Assembly: GCA_948470475.1 (NCBI GenBank)
Contig: OX419338.1
Span: 31,240,882-31,304,881 of the forward strand
Direction: 5' to 3'
DNA length: 64,000 nt
Source of the DNA: Galaxea fascicularis
Lineage: Eukaryota > Cnidaria > Anthozoa > Scleractinia > Euphylliidae
Position 1 is the first letter of the stretch. Each line of letters begins with the position of its first letter. This document shows positions 9,682-20,931 of the stretch, one piece after another. Position numbers and translations under genes: made by a program. The notes under the pieces were generated by a model. The model was given only the letters and a program-made list of their open reading frames with translations, was not told where the DNA came from and made no database searches.

Positions 9682-11087
9682 TTCACTGCAAATTAAGTCT
9701 CTGTATTGTGAGTGTTTAATTGTCAAGTCCGTGTAATTCATCAGTTGTGCGCTTCAAATGATTGTTTCAAACAACTTAAACCGACTCTTGTTTACCTATA
9801 TTAACTGAGAGTTGAATCAAACCAATTTAAAGGTCGGCCCAAAGGATGCTTTTAAGACCTCGAGAAAGCGAGATGTCCATAGGGAACAGAATACAACTTC
9901 ATAAAATGGTAACGTTAAAAATGATTTCGGACAACTTTGAGAAAACATGTTTGTATTCTCGCCTCAGTGACCACAATAACATGTTTTTGCAGGTGAATCC
10001 GTGTGTGAAGTTGTTTGACTGAAATTTGCATGTAACAACATCTAATGAACTATTCTTGTAGTCGCTGTGTGTCTCTAATTTCTGTAGTATTAAACATTTC
10101 ATAAATAAACTGAACTAAACGGAAACTGTCATTAGCTTTCATCTTTCCATCGTAATCGAAGATTGTTCTCCGTTGGCGCTTTGATTCAAGTTTTCGTTTT
10201 TTCGACAATAAGCCAAGGTAAAACTCGAATCAAAAACCGTGTTTACTTCTGATTTCACAATGAGGGCGGAGCGCGTGGTTCTGCCGACAAAACGCCGTGT
10301 GATAAGTTTGACAAATTCATCTTCCATGTGGACTTTACAAATTCGTTTTAATAAAGCACGCAAAAGATTCTTGTTTGATTTCATCATTCGGATAAGAATA
10401 CACTCTACACTCGAATTACAAACTTAGTACAATTCGTTGATTCACGCGAAACATTCTTGTTCACATTTTCATCTGATCTTTGAATAAACACATTCAGTCC
10501 CGCTAGTTTTTTCGATTAGAATCAATTTATTTTTCAAGACCTCATCACGCCAGTGTTTCTTGAAAAAAGAGCGGACGATGCGTCCATAACCTTGCCATGA
10601 CGTCACCTTCCTAAGACCTTTGTTATTTTGTCATCTTAGACTTAGACCTCCCTTTGATAACATCATCCCTTAGGTGGATATGGGCTCGTGCTGTGCACGT
10701 GATAATTTGCATGTCTCTTTTGTTTTCTATTCCCTAAGGAATTCTTCGCTATTGTTCTCTTAATTAATTCTTTTGTTATGGCCCAAGTAGGCCCCGTTAC
10801 TACTGCTAATAAACATTTGGAGATTTATATTCGTTATCGACACTTGGCATTTCATTTTCATCTAACTCGTAGATAGACGACTGTTCTTATGTAACATTTT
10901 CTGAAGGGAAATGCTCGTCTCGTTTTTATCGTTGTTTTGCCTTTTGCCTGGCATCCTTTGTGCAGATCTGTCTTCTCCAATAAGCCCAGCAGCTTACCGA
11001 GACGTCATTAAGCAAGGCTTCTCTACAAATTGGTTCAAGACAGCAGAACCATTGTCAAAATATCACGACAAAAATATCGAGGACATC
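9682..11087 (+). repeat. Downstream copy of the direct duplication (matches 1-1406)
   Basis: This is the counterpart of 1-1406. The GH5 coding match continues as 11089-11738 against 5896-6545. It contains the 5' flank of the intact GH5-like gene, including a TATA-like TTTATATT at about 10823, 88 bp before the start codon. Confidence 0.93.
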
Positions 11088-11978
11088 TACCAGAAAGGGT
11101 TTAGAAACGTACGTCTGCGCTCAAGAGCAGACCTCTACTCGCCTCCGTACAACGCCAGTTCCATCGAGTTTAGTAGGTTTCTTGGAAATCTAGCGGCGGT
11201 AGTTGACAAATGCCTGCAGACTGGGGTCGCGCCAATCATATCGTGGATTCATCATAAAGCTGAGGCAAATGCAACCGAGGAAGCCCGCCGGAATTACGTG
11301 GCTTGGTGGACAGCAGTGGCCAGTCATCTGAAACACAAGAACTATGGTCTAAGTTTCAATCTCTTCACAGAGCTGGGGCTGGACTATGACTGTGGATCTT
11401 GTAACGAAAGCCTTCGAGCGCGGACTGACAAATACAATCGTTGGACCTCAGATGTGGTTAAGGCGATTCGTGGAACTGGTGGCAAAAACAAGAGGCGTAT
11501 TCTTATCCTCGGCTCACCAGGGAAGACAGGAAAGGACCTCCACAAGATAGACGAAGAAATATACACAAACGACCCGTTCATGTTAGCGGAGTGGCACGTG
11601 TACGCATCGGGGCCTAACAAGAAAGAAGGAGGACAAAAGTACTGGAGTGGAAATGGTTCCGGCAAGAGAGGTCGAGCGAATGTCAAAGACGCGATCGCCA
11701 AAGCCACCCAGTTCACTAAAGAAAAAAATCTCTTAACTTATCTTGGAGCCTGGATGCCGACAGACAACAAGGCTGGTAGTTTAACGCAGAAGGAAGTGAT
11801 CAAGTTCGCCCGCTTCTTTGTGAAGAAGCTGAAAGAGAAGCAGATTCCATGGTCCCTGAATGTGCTTGATCGATACTACGACACTGAAACTAGCCAATGG
11901 ATAACGAAGAAACAAGATGTTGCAGGAAGGATGCTGGATATGAAAAAAGTACTGAACAATATTATTGATGAGATGTGA
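10911..11978 (+). CDS. Secreted glycoside hydrolase family 5-like protein
   Basis: This intact single exon encodes 355 residues. Residues 1-18 form a signal peptide, so secretion is likely. The rest reads as a GH5-type TIM barrel: GFSTNWF (about 36), GFRNVRLR (63-70), a strand ending ISWIHH (about 110-115), FNLFTELG (149-156) at the place of the usual NEP motif with Glu154 as candidate acid/base, and AEWHVY (226-231). Where GH5 enzymes carry the nucleophile Glu (usually in GE[FW]G), this protein reads YLGAWMP with Ala280. The IPWSLN...YYD motif near the end fits a barrel strand. Family members hydrolyse beta-glucans, but activity here is uncertain without the nucleophile. Three N-glycosylation sites are visible. 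The start follows GGGAA and is conserved in the broken copy. Confidence 0.82.
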   Translation: MLVSFLSLFCLLPGILCADLSSPISPAAYRDVIKQGFSTNWFKTAEPLSKYHDKNIEDIYQKGFRNVRLRSRADLYSPPYNASSIEFSRFLGNLAAVVDKCLQTGVAPIISWIHHKAEANATEEARRNYVAWWTAVASHLKHKNYGLSFNLFTELGLDYDCGSCNESLRARTDKYNRWTSDVVKAIRGTGGKNKRRILILGSPGKTGKDLHKIDEEIYTNDPFMLAEWHVYASGPNKKEGGQKYWSGNGSGKRGRANVKDAIAKATQFTKEKNLLTYLGAWMPTDNKAGSLTQKEVIKFARFFVKKLKEKQIPWSLNVLDRYYDTETSQWITKKQDVAGRMLDMKKVLNNIIDEM

Positions 11979-12978
11979 GCTTGAGGTTGCTGCAATCCTC
12001 AGGTGTTGAAAAGACAAGACGTTACATTAGGTTTTAGTTTCAGAATTGTGTTCGTAAAGAACAGAAAAATCGAAGTAGATATTGAAAGGTGGTTGATCAC
12101 CACTTCATTGTGATTTTTCTTTTCGTTTGTTTTGTTTGATGTGAAACAACGGTGTTGATTAAAATTGGGTTTGTTCAGGTGTTTTGCTTTTCTCATGGCC
12201 ACAATTGTGTTGACTTAACTGTTAATTCATCCCTCGGGGACACTTTTAATCTCCACTAATATTCCTGTCACAAAAAAAATGACAGGCGTTTGGAAAGCGA
12301 GTTGAAACAATGAAACTCTCTATGAAAACAATTAACTGAAGCATGAATCATTTTTTTCACCACTCGTTAAGTCAAATCACGCATGGCAGCCGAATTTAGT
12401 TTTCTTTGGATATTAATTTTGGTCTACAGTTACTGGTACCCAAGGTCTTAAACGACCCTTAGCCAATGTATAAGGAAGAGGGAGAAAAACCACGTGTCCC
12501 AACTTTATTTTCGAGAAATTTATGCCCCATATCGTGTTTGATGCGGCACTCACAGCGAGAAACATCGCACTTTAAAAGGGGCCGTTCGTAGACAATAGTT
12601 TAGAATGTAATTTCCAGATTGTTGTCTATGGTAACTTCGTTAAAAGCATCCATTTTATGAACTTATTGCCACCAGGTCACCATGGCAAACACATTTTATT
12701 TTTTCTCCTCAGAAACATCATTGCATCATCGTTATTTATAATGCCTCTTGTTTATTGATGCTCGATGCGAGTTCTCGTTGTCGGTCAGATTAGAAAAAAA
12801 AAACATCGATACTAAAGAAGCCTTCTAAACGTATTTGCCAACTTTCTTTTATTCTCCTGATCTCGCATTCAATACACAATAACACCTTGCTTTGAAAGCA
12901 TTCACTGGTTACACAAAAATTTGGTTTTATGTGAACGGAGTTGATATCGTTAATTGACCACCGTACAGGGATTCTAAA
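11979..12978. other. 3' flank of the GH5-like gene, no gene seen
   Basis: AT-rich DNA. There is no clear AATAAA just after the stop; ATTAAA at about 12158 may serve. A small hairpin, CCTGTCA(N)nTGACAGG, lies at about 12265-12288. Nothing else is supported. Confidence 0.4.
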
Positions 12979-13016
12979 CGCTGACGTTTCGAGCGTTAGC
13001 CCTTCATCAGAGCGAA
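12979..13016 (-). ncRNA. Hammerhead ribozyme motif (type I, minimal stem III), Penelope/retrozyme type
   Basis: Read on the minus strand, the order is: stem I strand CGCT (13011-13014), conserved CTGATGA (13004-13010), a 13-nt stem-loop II that can pair GGGC with GCTC, conserved GAAAC (12986-12990), cleavage triplet GTC (12983-12985), and AGCG pairing back to stem I. All catalytic-core positions of the hammerhead are present. A two-base stem III without a loop is typical of motifs reported in Penelope-like elements and animal retrozymes, which work as dimers. No Penelope ORF is adjacent, so this is a solo relic or a retrozyme fragment. Confidence 0.6.
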
Positions 13017-14289
13017 TTACGCCCAGTAATGCATGATATGTCGACCTACTCGCAATTTACTAGCAAAAGTCTTTTGTAGGTTTAGCGACATGTGCATAGC
13101 ATAAGTACTTAAATTAGCCCGGCAAAATGGAAAAATCCTGGTGGATTCTGATTTTTAGCTTAGTTACGTGGTATTTTGTACGAGCATGTTACCCAAAAGG
13201 GTTCATCACCAATTCTTCAGTAATTCCCTCATCCATATTTATCTTTACCTAAGGTGTGGTGTTTTGAAAGCCATTTTGTAACAAACGGTTGGAATGCATT
13301 TTTGGTGCGTTTTTTAAATTGCCTATTCAAATTCAGGAAACCTTAAAATCCATCCCAGTTACTCTGCTGCGTGATCTAAATTGAACGGAATGAGCAGGTA
13401 CTTATCCTCATTTTTTACTAGTGCCCAGTCTAACGCCAGTAATCGTTCTCATTCTGAAAGAGCCCAAGAAAACGCACCCATAGACAAACACATTGAGGTC
13501 ATCTAGTTCAGTTGACTTTTTCCAGAGCGCCAAAGTTGGCCGGTAAGAGGAAGGATCGATTCTGTCAACGCGGGACTTTGAACCTTTAAAACGTTTGTAA
13601 TAGGTAAGGCCGAGACCTTCTGACGTGTTTAAACATTTGTTAAAAAAACAAAAACAAAAACAAAAATGATACAGCAAGTCACTTCTCATTAAAATTGGTG
13701 TTATCATAGCAACTAAATTTCGCGGAAGACAGCTTTTACGGAAATTGCAGTAATTAAGGCTCCAATGAACATTATCATGGTTTGGCATAATTAATTTAAT
13801 GTTTTTCAATCGGAACCCGTCAAATTTAGGGACGTGATTGGTGTTTTTCTTATCAGATTTTGAGAACATTTTGAAATTCCTTTGAAACTAACTTTCATTT
13901 TCTTCTTTTACTTGTAACTGGTTGCAATGTATGTCCTTTTCTTCGCTTTTTGTTGTTTCTTCTAAGTTGTTCATGGTTGTCTATTCGCTTCCTTTCGTGT
14001 GTGGAGATGTTTTATTTGCGCAAGTCTCAATCATTTACTTGATATAACTTGAAAAGAAATACCATGTGTTGTAATCTGGACTTTAGAAATAAACGCTGAA
14101 ACAAAACTAATAACCCGCAGTATACAATTTCAGTGTTGCATTGTAAGATGCGTAAACAGGGCTAGGCTTTGTATTGTAAGCAGTGTAAGTATTGTACCGT
14201 GTTAGTATCATAAGTAGTGCATGTTTCGTATTGCAAGTAATCCTATTATAATTGTGTTCTCAGAAATGTGGGCACAGCTTCCTTCGAAA
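13017..14289. other. Intergenic, no supported gene
   Basis: AT-rich sequence. A 153-codon minus-strand frame at 13408-13869 has patches that look coding but no domain I recognise and poor overall composition. An (A)nC-rich run lies at about 13643-13667. Confidence 0.4.
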
Positions 14290-14540
14290 ACAAATCAGAA
14301 AATCCAGGCCAAACACGAAGTTTAGACTCTGGGAAGGACAGCTTGTGTCCCTTTATTCTTGGAACAGATCTAGAATATTGCGACTAAGTTGAATGTAAGA
14401 TTCTAAACATGTCGACCAGTTGTCTACATTTTGTCTTTGTGTGAATTCCGCCATCTACTTATTTATCTTAATTTTGTAAACGGAGACTTCTTAATCACAA
14501 ATTGTCGGCTAGAAATGTCAAAGGAATATGATATTTTTAA
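14290..14540 (-). repeat. Inverted partial copy of the adjacent 400-bp repeat
   Basis: The sequence (for example GATTCTAAACATGTCGACCAG at about 14400) is the reverse complement of parts of the unit at 14563-14961, including the GTGCAC-containing and TTGACATTTC-like parts. With the following unit it makes a long imperfect inverted repeat with arms of about 200 bp. Confidence 0.7.
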
Positions 14541-14562
14541 TAAAACCTAAGCTTCGGCTGGT

Positions 14563-15410
14563 GTGGCCCCATGCAACACCGTTAATTAGAACTTCGAAGC
14601 TGAAACCATAGCAACGTTGTGTCAGATGCTTTGACATTTCTTATTGACAATTTATGATTAACGCGTCCCTGTTTAAAAACGTAAGGTGAAAACTTCAATG
14701 GCCGAATTCAGATAAGGTGAAATGTGGACAACTGATCGACATGTCTAGAATCTAAACATTCAACTCACAATATTCTATTCTAAGCACAAAGTGCACAGAG
14801 GTTTTTGTGCTTCCCAGGGTCTAAACTGCGAGTGTGGCGTGGATTTTATTCACATAAGACTTCACCCTGATATCGACAGTGATGGTCGAATTAAAATTCT
14901 TAAGCCAAGAGGAAAACTGCACAAATGCAGAGATCTAGGAACGCGGGCCTTCTGAAAATACTGTGGGGCCCCATGCAGCTCTGATAATTACAACTTGCAG
15001 CGGAAACTATAGCAGTGTTTTCTCAGGTTTTGCTGATTGACGATTTTTCATTAAGAAGTCTGGGTCTGTTTACAAACTTAAGGTGAAAACGTCAATGGCA
15101 GAATTTAGATAAAGGTAGTTGTGGACCACTGGTCGACATGTTTAGAATCTAAACATTTAATTGGCAATATTCTATTCTGAGCACAAAGTGCACAGGGGTT
15201 TTGTGCTTCCCAAAGTCTGAACAGCGTATGTGGACTGGATTCTATTCACATAAAACTTGACCTTGATATCAACAGTGATGGTAGAATTGAAGTTCTCTAA
15301 GCGTGAATCCCCATGATCAAACAACAGTAGCAGAGTTTCAGGAAGGCGGGGCTTCTCAGTAGACTGTGGAGACCCATGTAGCTCTGTTAATAAATGATTA
15401 CACTGAAGAT
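14563..15410 (+). repeat. Tandem 400-bp repeat: two full copies plus the start of a third
   Basis: Copy 1 (14563-14961) and copy 2 (14962-15363) both begin near GTGG(G)GCCCCATGCA. Both run through AAGGTGAAAAC, TCGACATGT, AGAATCTAAACATT and GCACAAAGTGCACAG, and end in GCGGG[GC]CTTCT. A third start, GTGGAGACCCATGTAGCTC, follows at about 15366. Copies differ by roughly one base in seven. No ORF of note. Confidence 0.8.
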
Positions 15411-16204
15411 GAAACCGCCGTACAATGGCTCCAGAAGCCCATTGAAAAAATATATGATCCTGTGAAACTAAAATACAATTCGGGAGAAGGGGCCTTTGTT
15501 TGCAGGAGCCGAGAAATTCATTTCCATGTCATCAAATTGGGACAGAATTTGTCCTAGTTCGCTGATTGGTTCTTCAAATGTAACAAAAACTCTGATTGGC
15601 TTAGGAAAAGCGTGGTTTCCCAGCCGATATCTGAGATAGTTAATCTTTTATCTCTCGGCGCTTGGCGCCCCGTGTCCGCTGCCTCACCGTGTAATTTTCC
15701 TTCTCCAAACGAAAGCAAAAAAATAACCTCTGTCACCCATTGCAAGACGGCAACAGCATTGCCTCACAAGATAAAGTCCATGCTTCAATTTGCACAATCG
15801 AGCTTCTCTCTCTCTTTCTCTCTCTCTTGCTAACATCCTTTTAAGGACCGTGATTAAATTTTGAGTGTCGCCAGACAATCGCTAATTATCGAATTTTCCA
15901 AGAACCTGACAAAAGATGCTTCCTTGGAGTATTACGTCAAGATTTCCAATTATCAGTCATCTTAAAACCGCCATCTTGAGTTTCAAGATGTTCTCAAAAT
16001 CTCATAAGAAAGACACCAAAACGTTCCAAAATGTAATGAGTACCGATGGAAGAACAGTAAATTGCGCAAAATTATGATGATCTTAATGGTAACCGTAATA
16101 TTGCAGTGTCTGTAAAATTCTGTCTGTCAAAATTTAGTTGCTATGGTAATACTCGTTTTAATAACAAGTGGCTTGCTATATCATTTTTCCCTCAACTAAG
16201 CCCC
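15411..16204. other. Intergenic, with a (TC)n tract
   Basis: No gene supported. A (TC)n/(CT)n low-complexity run lies at about 15804-15830. Short overlapping frames on both strands at 15554-15878 look like chance. Confidence 0.5.
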
Positions 16205-16375
16205 ATCCATACTAATGCGTTTTGCTTTTTAAGACACATACTTTGTTATCTGTTTTCGCCTTCCGTCCACACTAATACGATCGATAACCGAGGTTTATGA
16301 CTGCGAAAACGAAGGTTTTCGAAAATGCTCTCAAGACTGAAGGTTTTTGAAAACGCATTAGTGCGAACAGAGTCA
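16205..16375. mobile_element. Short TIR MITE
   Basis: The left end reads CATACTAATGCGTTTTG and the right end reads GAAAACGCATTAGTGCG, which are inverted copies. A second, partial copy of the motif (CACACTAATACGATCG) lies inside. No coding capacity. Confidence 0.55.
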
Positions 16376-16499
16376 AGATTTTGGAACACGCCACGAGGTC
16401 TCGTGGCGTTTCATCTTCTGTTATAATAGTTTTAAAGGTTCAAAGTCCGCGCGGGCACAATCCGTCCTCTTCACTTTAGCATTGAGGAAAAGGGTAAAG

Positions 16500-16783
16500 T
16501 AATAATAAAAATAATAACTTTTATTTAAGTCTCAAATCGTCTTAGCCGAACACGATTGCTCTAGTAATTGGGGAGACTGTAAATCAAAGAAACTCTAAAT
16601 TAAATCAAATCAAATGTTGGTTTTTGAGGAGAGTGGAAACCGGAGTACCCGGAAAAACCTCTCGGAGCAGAGTAGAGAACCAACAAACTCAACCCACTTA
16701 TGACGTGGAGTCCGGGAATCGAACCTTGGACACATTGGTGGAAGGCGGCGCTCTCAATGACTGCGCCAACGCTGCTCGCTCTT
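16500..16783 (-). mobile_element. tRNA-derived SINE, minus strand
   Basis: The right part is the reverse complement of a tRNA-like promoter: a B-box-like GGTTCGATTCCCGG on the minus strand at about 16710-16723, and an A-box-like region at about 16755-16780. The body contains GGAAACCGGAGTACCCGG and CTCTCGGAGCAGAG. The left end is an AATAATAA-rich tail. A second copy with the same body lies at 23299-23542. Confidence 0.75.
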
Positions 16784-17897
16784 CAATGTCACTGTCTTGG
16801 TAAGGACAAATGTGGATGAGGAAATTTAGAACTTCAAAGTTCTAATAAGTGTAACAACTCTTTATCTAAAACAGGATCACCAACCCAGATTTACTTTTTA
16901 TTATTGATAGTTTTAACGTTTAAATGTGAATGAGTCTTTAGCTCGTGAATGTTTCATTTAAAACATACTGAGAACCCACGTACGTGGGGCCTTATATATA
17001 TTTTTTTCTGTTTTCTTTCATTCAGTTTCAGTATCTAGTTATATCGTTATCTTTTCCTGGCTAAAATAAATAAAACATGTCGTTAAGGCAATGAAGACAA
17101 TCTTAATATTTGAAATTTACAAGTCAAATGGCAATAAATATTTCTTAATTTTTTTAGGTCTCCTAGCTACGTACTCCGTATTTCACAGCAGGCCGAACAA
17201 CACTCCATGAACATCAGAACGTTTTATCTTCTAACTAAAACTTTAGTTAATCATAAAACTAAAAGATAGTCGCTAATGACAGTTAAAAAGTGAGCAATTT
17301 TTTGTCATTTTTGTTTCTAATCACAGTGCTACAGTCCTCAGTTAACCGTTTTACGCGAAGTAAAAGCCATAATTTGCTGCTTTCGATGTCCTGGTAAGCA
17401 TGTACTAGATATACGTTTTCAACTCCTCCTTTGTAGTTCATGTATATTGCGTAAGACCCACTTCGGGGATGTCACAGCAATTGCAAATGCATCAAAATAT
17501 CAAAATGAAGGGAAATGAAGGGTCATAAGAAGCCGTCTCGCGGCCATATTCAGAGTGGCACAAACGCACCTGGTGAACTTTCCAAGTGACTGTTTTTCCA
17601 AATTATGTTCAAAAACTAGGTGGCCAGCTTTTATGATCTCATCAGCTAGTGCTATACCTGAAACCAACAAGCGAATAACGTAAGTCTCCAGCTCAGAACC
17701 TTATATATATAGTTTGAATCTTGAATAAGGTCACGCCGTTGTCATGGTTACTCTCAATTTTTCAGCCACAACTTTACTTTCTCGTTCAGGCTTTATGTAA
17801 TTATTTTATTTATTGTAAAAAGACTAAATGCAAAATGACGCGATTCCTTCCCTTTCTTCCCTAGATTACAGGTAAAAGATGCATTTTAGTTCGTAAA
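16784..17897. other. Intergenic 3' side of the minus-strand GPCR, no gene seen
   Basis: AT-rich DNA; no ORF or repeat I can support. The region covers the expected 3' UTR of the gene at 17898-18944. Confidence 0.4.
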
Positions 17898-18944
17898 CTA
17901 TGTGTTGAAGTAGAATAATCGAGAAAAGCACCCATGGTTCCGTTTGCAGGATAGAAGAGAAATGACCTGCTTCCGAAACCAAGGATTTCCAAACGCATAA
18001 ATGAATGGGTTAAACAAAGAGCTCGACAGAGAGAGAACTTTAGCCAGAGGCCTAATCCACAATTCGGTATCCTTCACGAGAACAAGAAATGGTTGTAGTA
18101 ACTCCAACACTAGTATGGGGCCCCAACTCACCAAAAAGCCAAGAACTAACAGAAGCAAGATTAAAACAGTTTTTCGTTTCGATCTGAACACGGATTGGTT
18201 CAGCATTCGATTTTTGGTTCGGTATCGCAGAAAGGAAATTACCCTGATGTAGCAAATTGCCATCGTGAGGAGAGGAATGACGAATCCGCAGATAAAATAA
18301 ATCGTAAAAGAAATTTGACTTCGAGAAGATGCTCGTGGTCCGGCAACGCAATGCGTTTTTGATGACGCCAAGCTTAGGGTCTCTTTGGATCTGTCCGTAT
18401 TATTTGCACTTATGGCTTGTGATATATTCTCTCTTGGCACGTCAAACTTTCGAGTTAATGTGATTTCTGTCGCACTATAGAGAAACGTCGTTGAAATGGA
18501 AAGGGCGTACAGCCATATGAAAGTGATGGCCCGCTTTCCACGATGGTTGTTTCTGCGCTTTAAGCTCTGTAGTGGATAAATGATGATCTTGCTACGATCC
18601 ACCGCAATCCCTGCCAACAGGCAAAATAGTACTGCAGCGCAAACATACTGGCAGAACACGACTATCTTGCAATGGATGGGAAATAGCCGTCCACGCGTAG
18701 CTCTCTCTGTGATCAGTTCGTACATTTCAAGAATTCGGAATAGAATGTCGGCTATCGCCAGGTGAAAAATGAAGAACTTGGATAGCGTTTGCTGGTGCCC
18801 CTTGGTCTTGATCATGACAAAGCAGACGACCGAATTGGATCCTAACGCAGTAATTAAGAAAACGTAACGAAACGAGTTTAAAACTCTGTAATATAAGTCC
18901 AGGTCTTCAGACAATTTTCTTAACGCCTGCCTCGGGATTTCCAT
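17898..18944 (-). CDS. Class A (rhodopsin-like) GPCR, neuropeptide/amine-receptor type, orphan
   Basis: This single exon encodes 348 residues with seven hydrophobic helices. Class A marks are: Asn37 in TM1 (LGSNSVV), LAIAD in TM2 (62-66), Cys92 and Cys199 for the extracellular disulphide, AVDRS (114-118) instead of E/DRY, SWGP (273-276) in TM6 in place of CWxP, and NPFIY (312-316) in TM7. The second extracellular loop is long, with the sequons NIS and NNT. The N-terminus is short and has no signal peptide. Ligand and G protein cannot be read from the sequence. The Tyr-to-Ser change in DRY and Cys-to-Ser in CWxP are unusual but all helices are intact. The start is the first ATG of the open frame. 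Confidence 0.85.
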   Translation of the reverse strand: MEIPRQALRKLSEDLDLYYRVLNSFRYVFLITALGSNSVVCFVMIKTKGHQQTLSKFFIFHLAIADILFRILEMYELITERATRGRLFPIHCKIVVFCQYVCAAVLFCLLAGIAVDRSKIIIYPLQSLKRRNNHRGKRAITFIWLYALSISTTFLYSATEITLTRKFDVPRENISQAISANNTDRSKETLSLASSKTHCVAGPRASSRSQISFTIYFICGFVIPLLTMAICYIRVISFLRYRTKNRMLNQSVFRSKRKTVLILLLLVLGFLVSWGPILVLELLQPFLVLVKDTELWIRPLAKVLSLSSSLFNPFIYAFGNPWFRKQVISLLSCKRNHGCFSRLFYFNT

Positions 18945-20931
18945 ATTTGAGATGTCGAAGTGGATTTAAAGAAGTAATACTCGACTGCAAAATATATGCA
19001 TGAAAAGATAAATTAAAAAAGTCTTAGAAAAAGAATATTTCTATTTTTTCACCTGGCCTTCTCTCTTATGGTGATTAAAACATGTTTTGAACAACAAAAA
19101 TTAGCCCACAAAAGATTACAATAATTGGATCTTTCATTGTCATTGTGAGTTGCCAGAGTATCTCTTTTTTACTTAAATATTGCAACTTAATGTTAATTTT
19201 AGTAAACCTCAAAAAAGTAACACAAAATTTACGTACTTCTTAGTAGTTAACGACAGAGGAGCTATCAAAATGCTCCATGATATGTATTTACGTGCCTGCT
19301 ATCTACGGGGGCTGACCAACAGCATGTGTAACTTTAAATCATCCGGGAAATTTGGAAGATCCTCCCAATTTGTAACCTATCTAAATGCAAATTTTATTCA
19401 CTATCCCTCTTTTTTTTCCTGTTATGTCCCAGAGGGATGTCATATTTCCCAGACAAATTGTGGAGTCTCTCGATTCCCGTCAAAACCTTGTTAGAGTTGT
19501 CACCCCCGTTGCTTTCTGGTGATAAAGAGAGGGCCTTAAACCAGGCCTGATTGGCTTCACGAAATAAATAATGAAGGGTATTCGGCTTCTGATACTTGTG
19601 AAAGCAAACAAAACAGCTACAGTAAATTGTATAAATTGTAGGTTCAAATTAATATTAGCACGCGCTCTGAGATGATCGTTTGAACAACATGGGGAAGTCC
19701 AAAGTCCAAATGTGTCTAAAAAAAAGGTGTTATTTGTTATTTTGAGACTAATGGTGGCTCTATGGAAAGTCTGATATGATGTCGTAAAAACTTTTTTTTA
19801 TCAGTTCTGCAACATCAGTTTTTTAATCTGTTTTCATTAATTATTTTATGCGTGCTGATATTTTTTGAAGCAAAAGATGAGTCCAGCTGAATAGATATTA
19901 GTTGATCATGTCAGATCGCCATACCAACACAAATTCTGAACCATTGGGTAAGTGCATGACAACTCTCCTCTGATGATAAATTAGCGAAACACATTTTAAT
20001 CCAAACCCTACCAGTCAAACCAACCGTGCAGACGTTAGTAAAGTAACCAACCAATGATAAACTGAGTTGGCACGCTTTCATCAAATATATTAAGAGGGAT
20101 CCCTTTTGAAAGAAGCTTTTTCTTTAGCGCGTACATACAAACCTGACTCCGTTTGTTACGTGCCAGAAAGACGTTAAGGTAAGGTAAGGTAAGGTTTTGA
20201 CTTTGAAAGTGGCAGTTAAATAGACCACAATTATTCTTATGTTGAAGACAGTGGCGATAATGATGATGATGACGGTGGCAATGTTGTGATTAATGATGAT
20301 GATGATGAGGGCAATGCATGCCGGATAATATTGATGATTGTGATGACAGTGATGATGACGATGAAGATGATAACACATCATAACACCCACCGTTTTTAAG
20401 TAATACACGTAGCACATAATTACTTAGTTGGACGAAACTGAATATGAGATAATAAGTTAAGTTGGAAACGTGTGAACCTATCGCTAATCAGAATCGAGCG
20501 CAGCATATGACAACTCGTCAAAGGACTCTTTCCCATTTAATATAAATGCCAAGCACATTGGCATCTGTTTTAACAACTCAGCACATGTTTCACAAACCAC
20601 TTTCTCATAACATGCTAGCCAAAATAACTCCAAACGATCTCAAACCCAATCCTGGTCTCATCTAGGTTAAGAAGTAGATCCTAACAAAAAAAACAATTAC
20701 CTGTAATTTAAAATACTTTTTCCTTTCGATGAAATTCGTCTTACTTTTTACGCCCGCCGTTTATGTTAATAAGAATCATATTCCGTAAACAAACACTTAT
20801 TAATTTCAAGTTCAAATGAGTTGTATATTAATTCAGGATCTCTGTCGCGGGAAGACCAGCGTGTCAAACTCACAGGAGTCTTTATAAACAGACTGTTCTT
20901 GCGAAATCATTTGGCTTCTAGTCCAGAGAAA
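18945..20931. other. Intergenic between two divergent GPCR genes
   Basis: No gene supported. It holds GGTAA repeats (about 20177-20194) and an imperfect GAT trinucleotide tract (about 20255-20370). Upstream regions of both flanking genes must lie here, but no clear promoter element was recognised. Confidence 0.4.

Noticed and set aside
11384..11716. 110-codon minus-strand ORF in the GH5-like gene (also at 6191-6520)
   Set aside because: Antisense shadow of the GH5-like coding frame.
13408..13869. 153-codon minus-strand ORF
   Set aside because: Phe/Cys-rich low-complexity centre from an A/C-rich tract, no domain, and no supporting splice sites. A short C-terminal patch looks coding-like but is not enough.
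20124..20417. 97-codon minus-strand ORF rich in His and Ile
   Set aside because: Translation of a GAT-type trinucleotide repeat tract.
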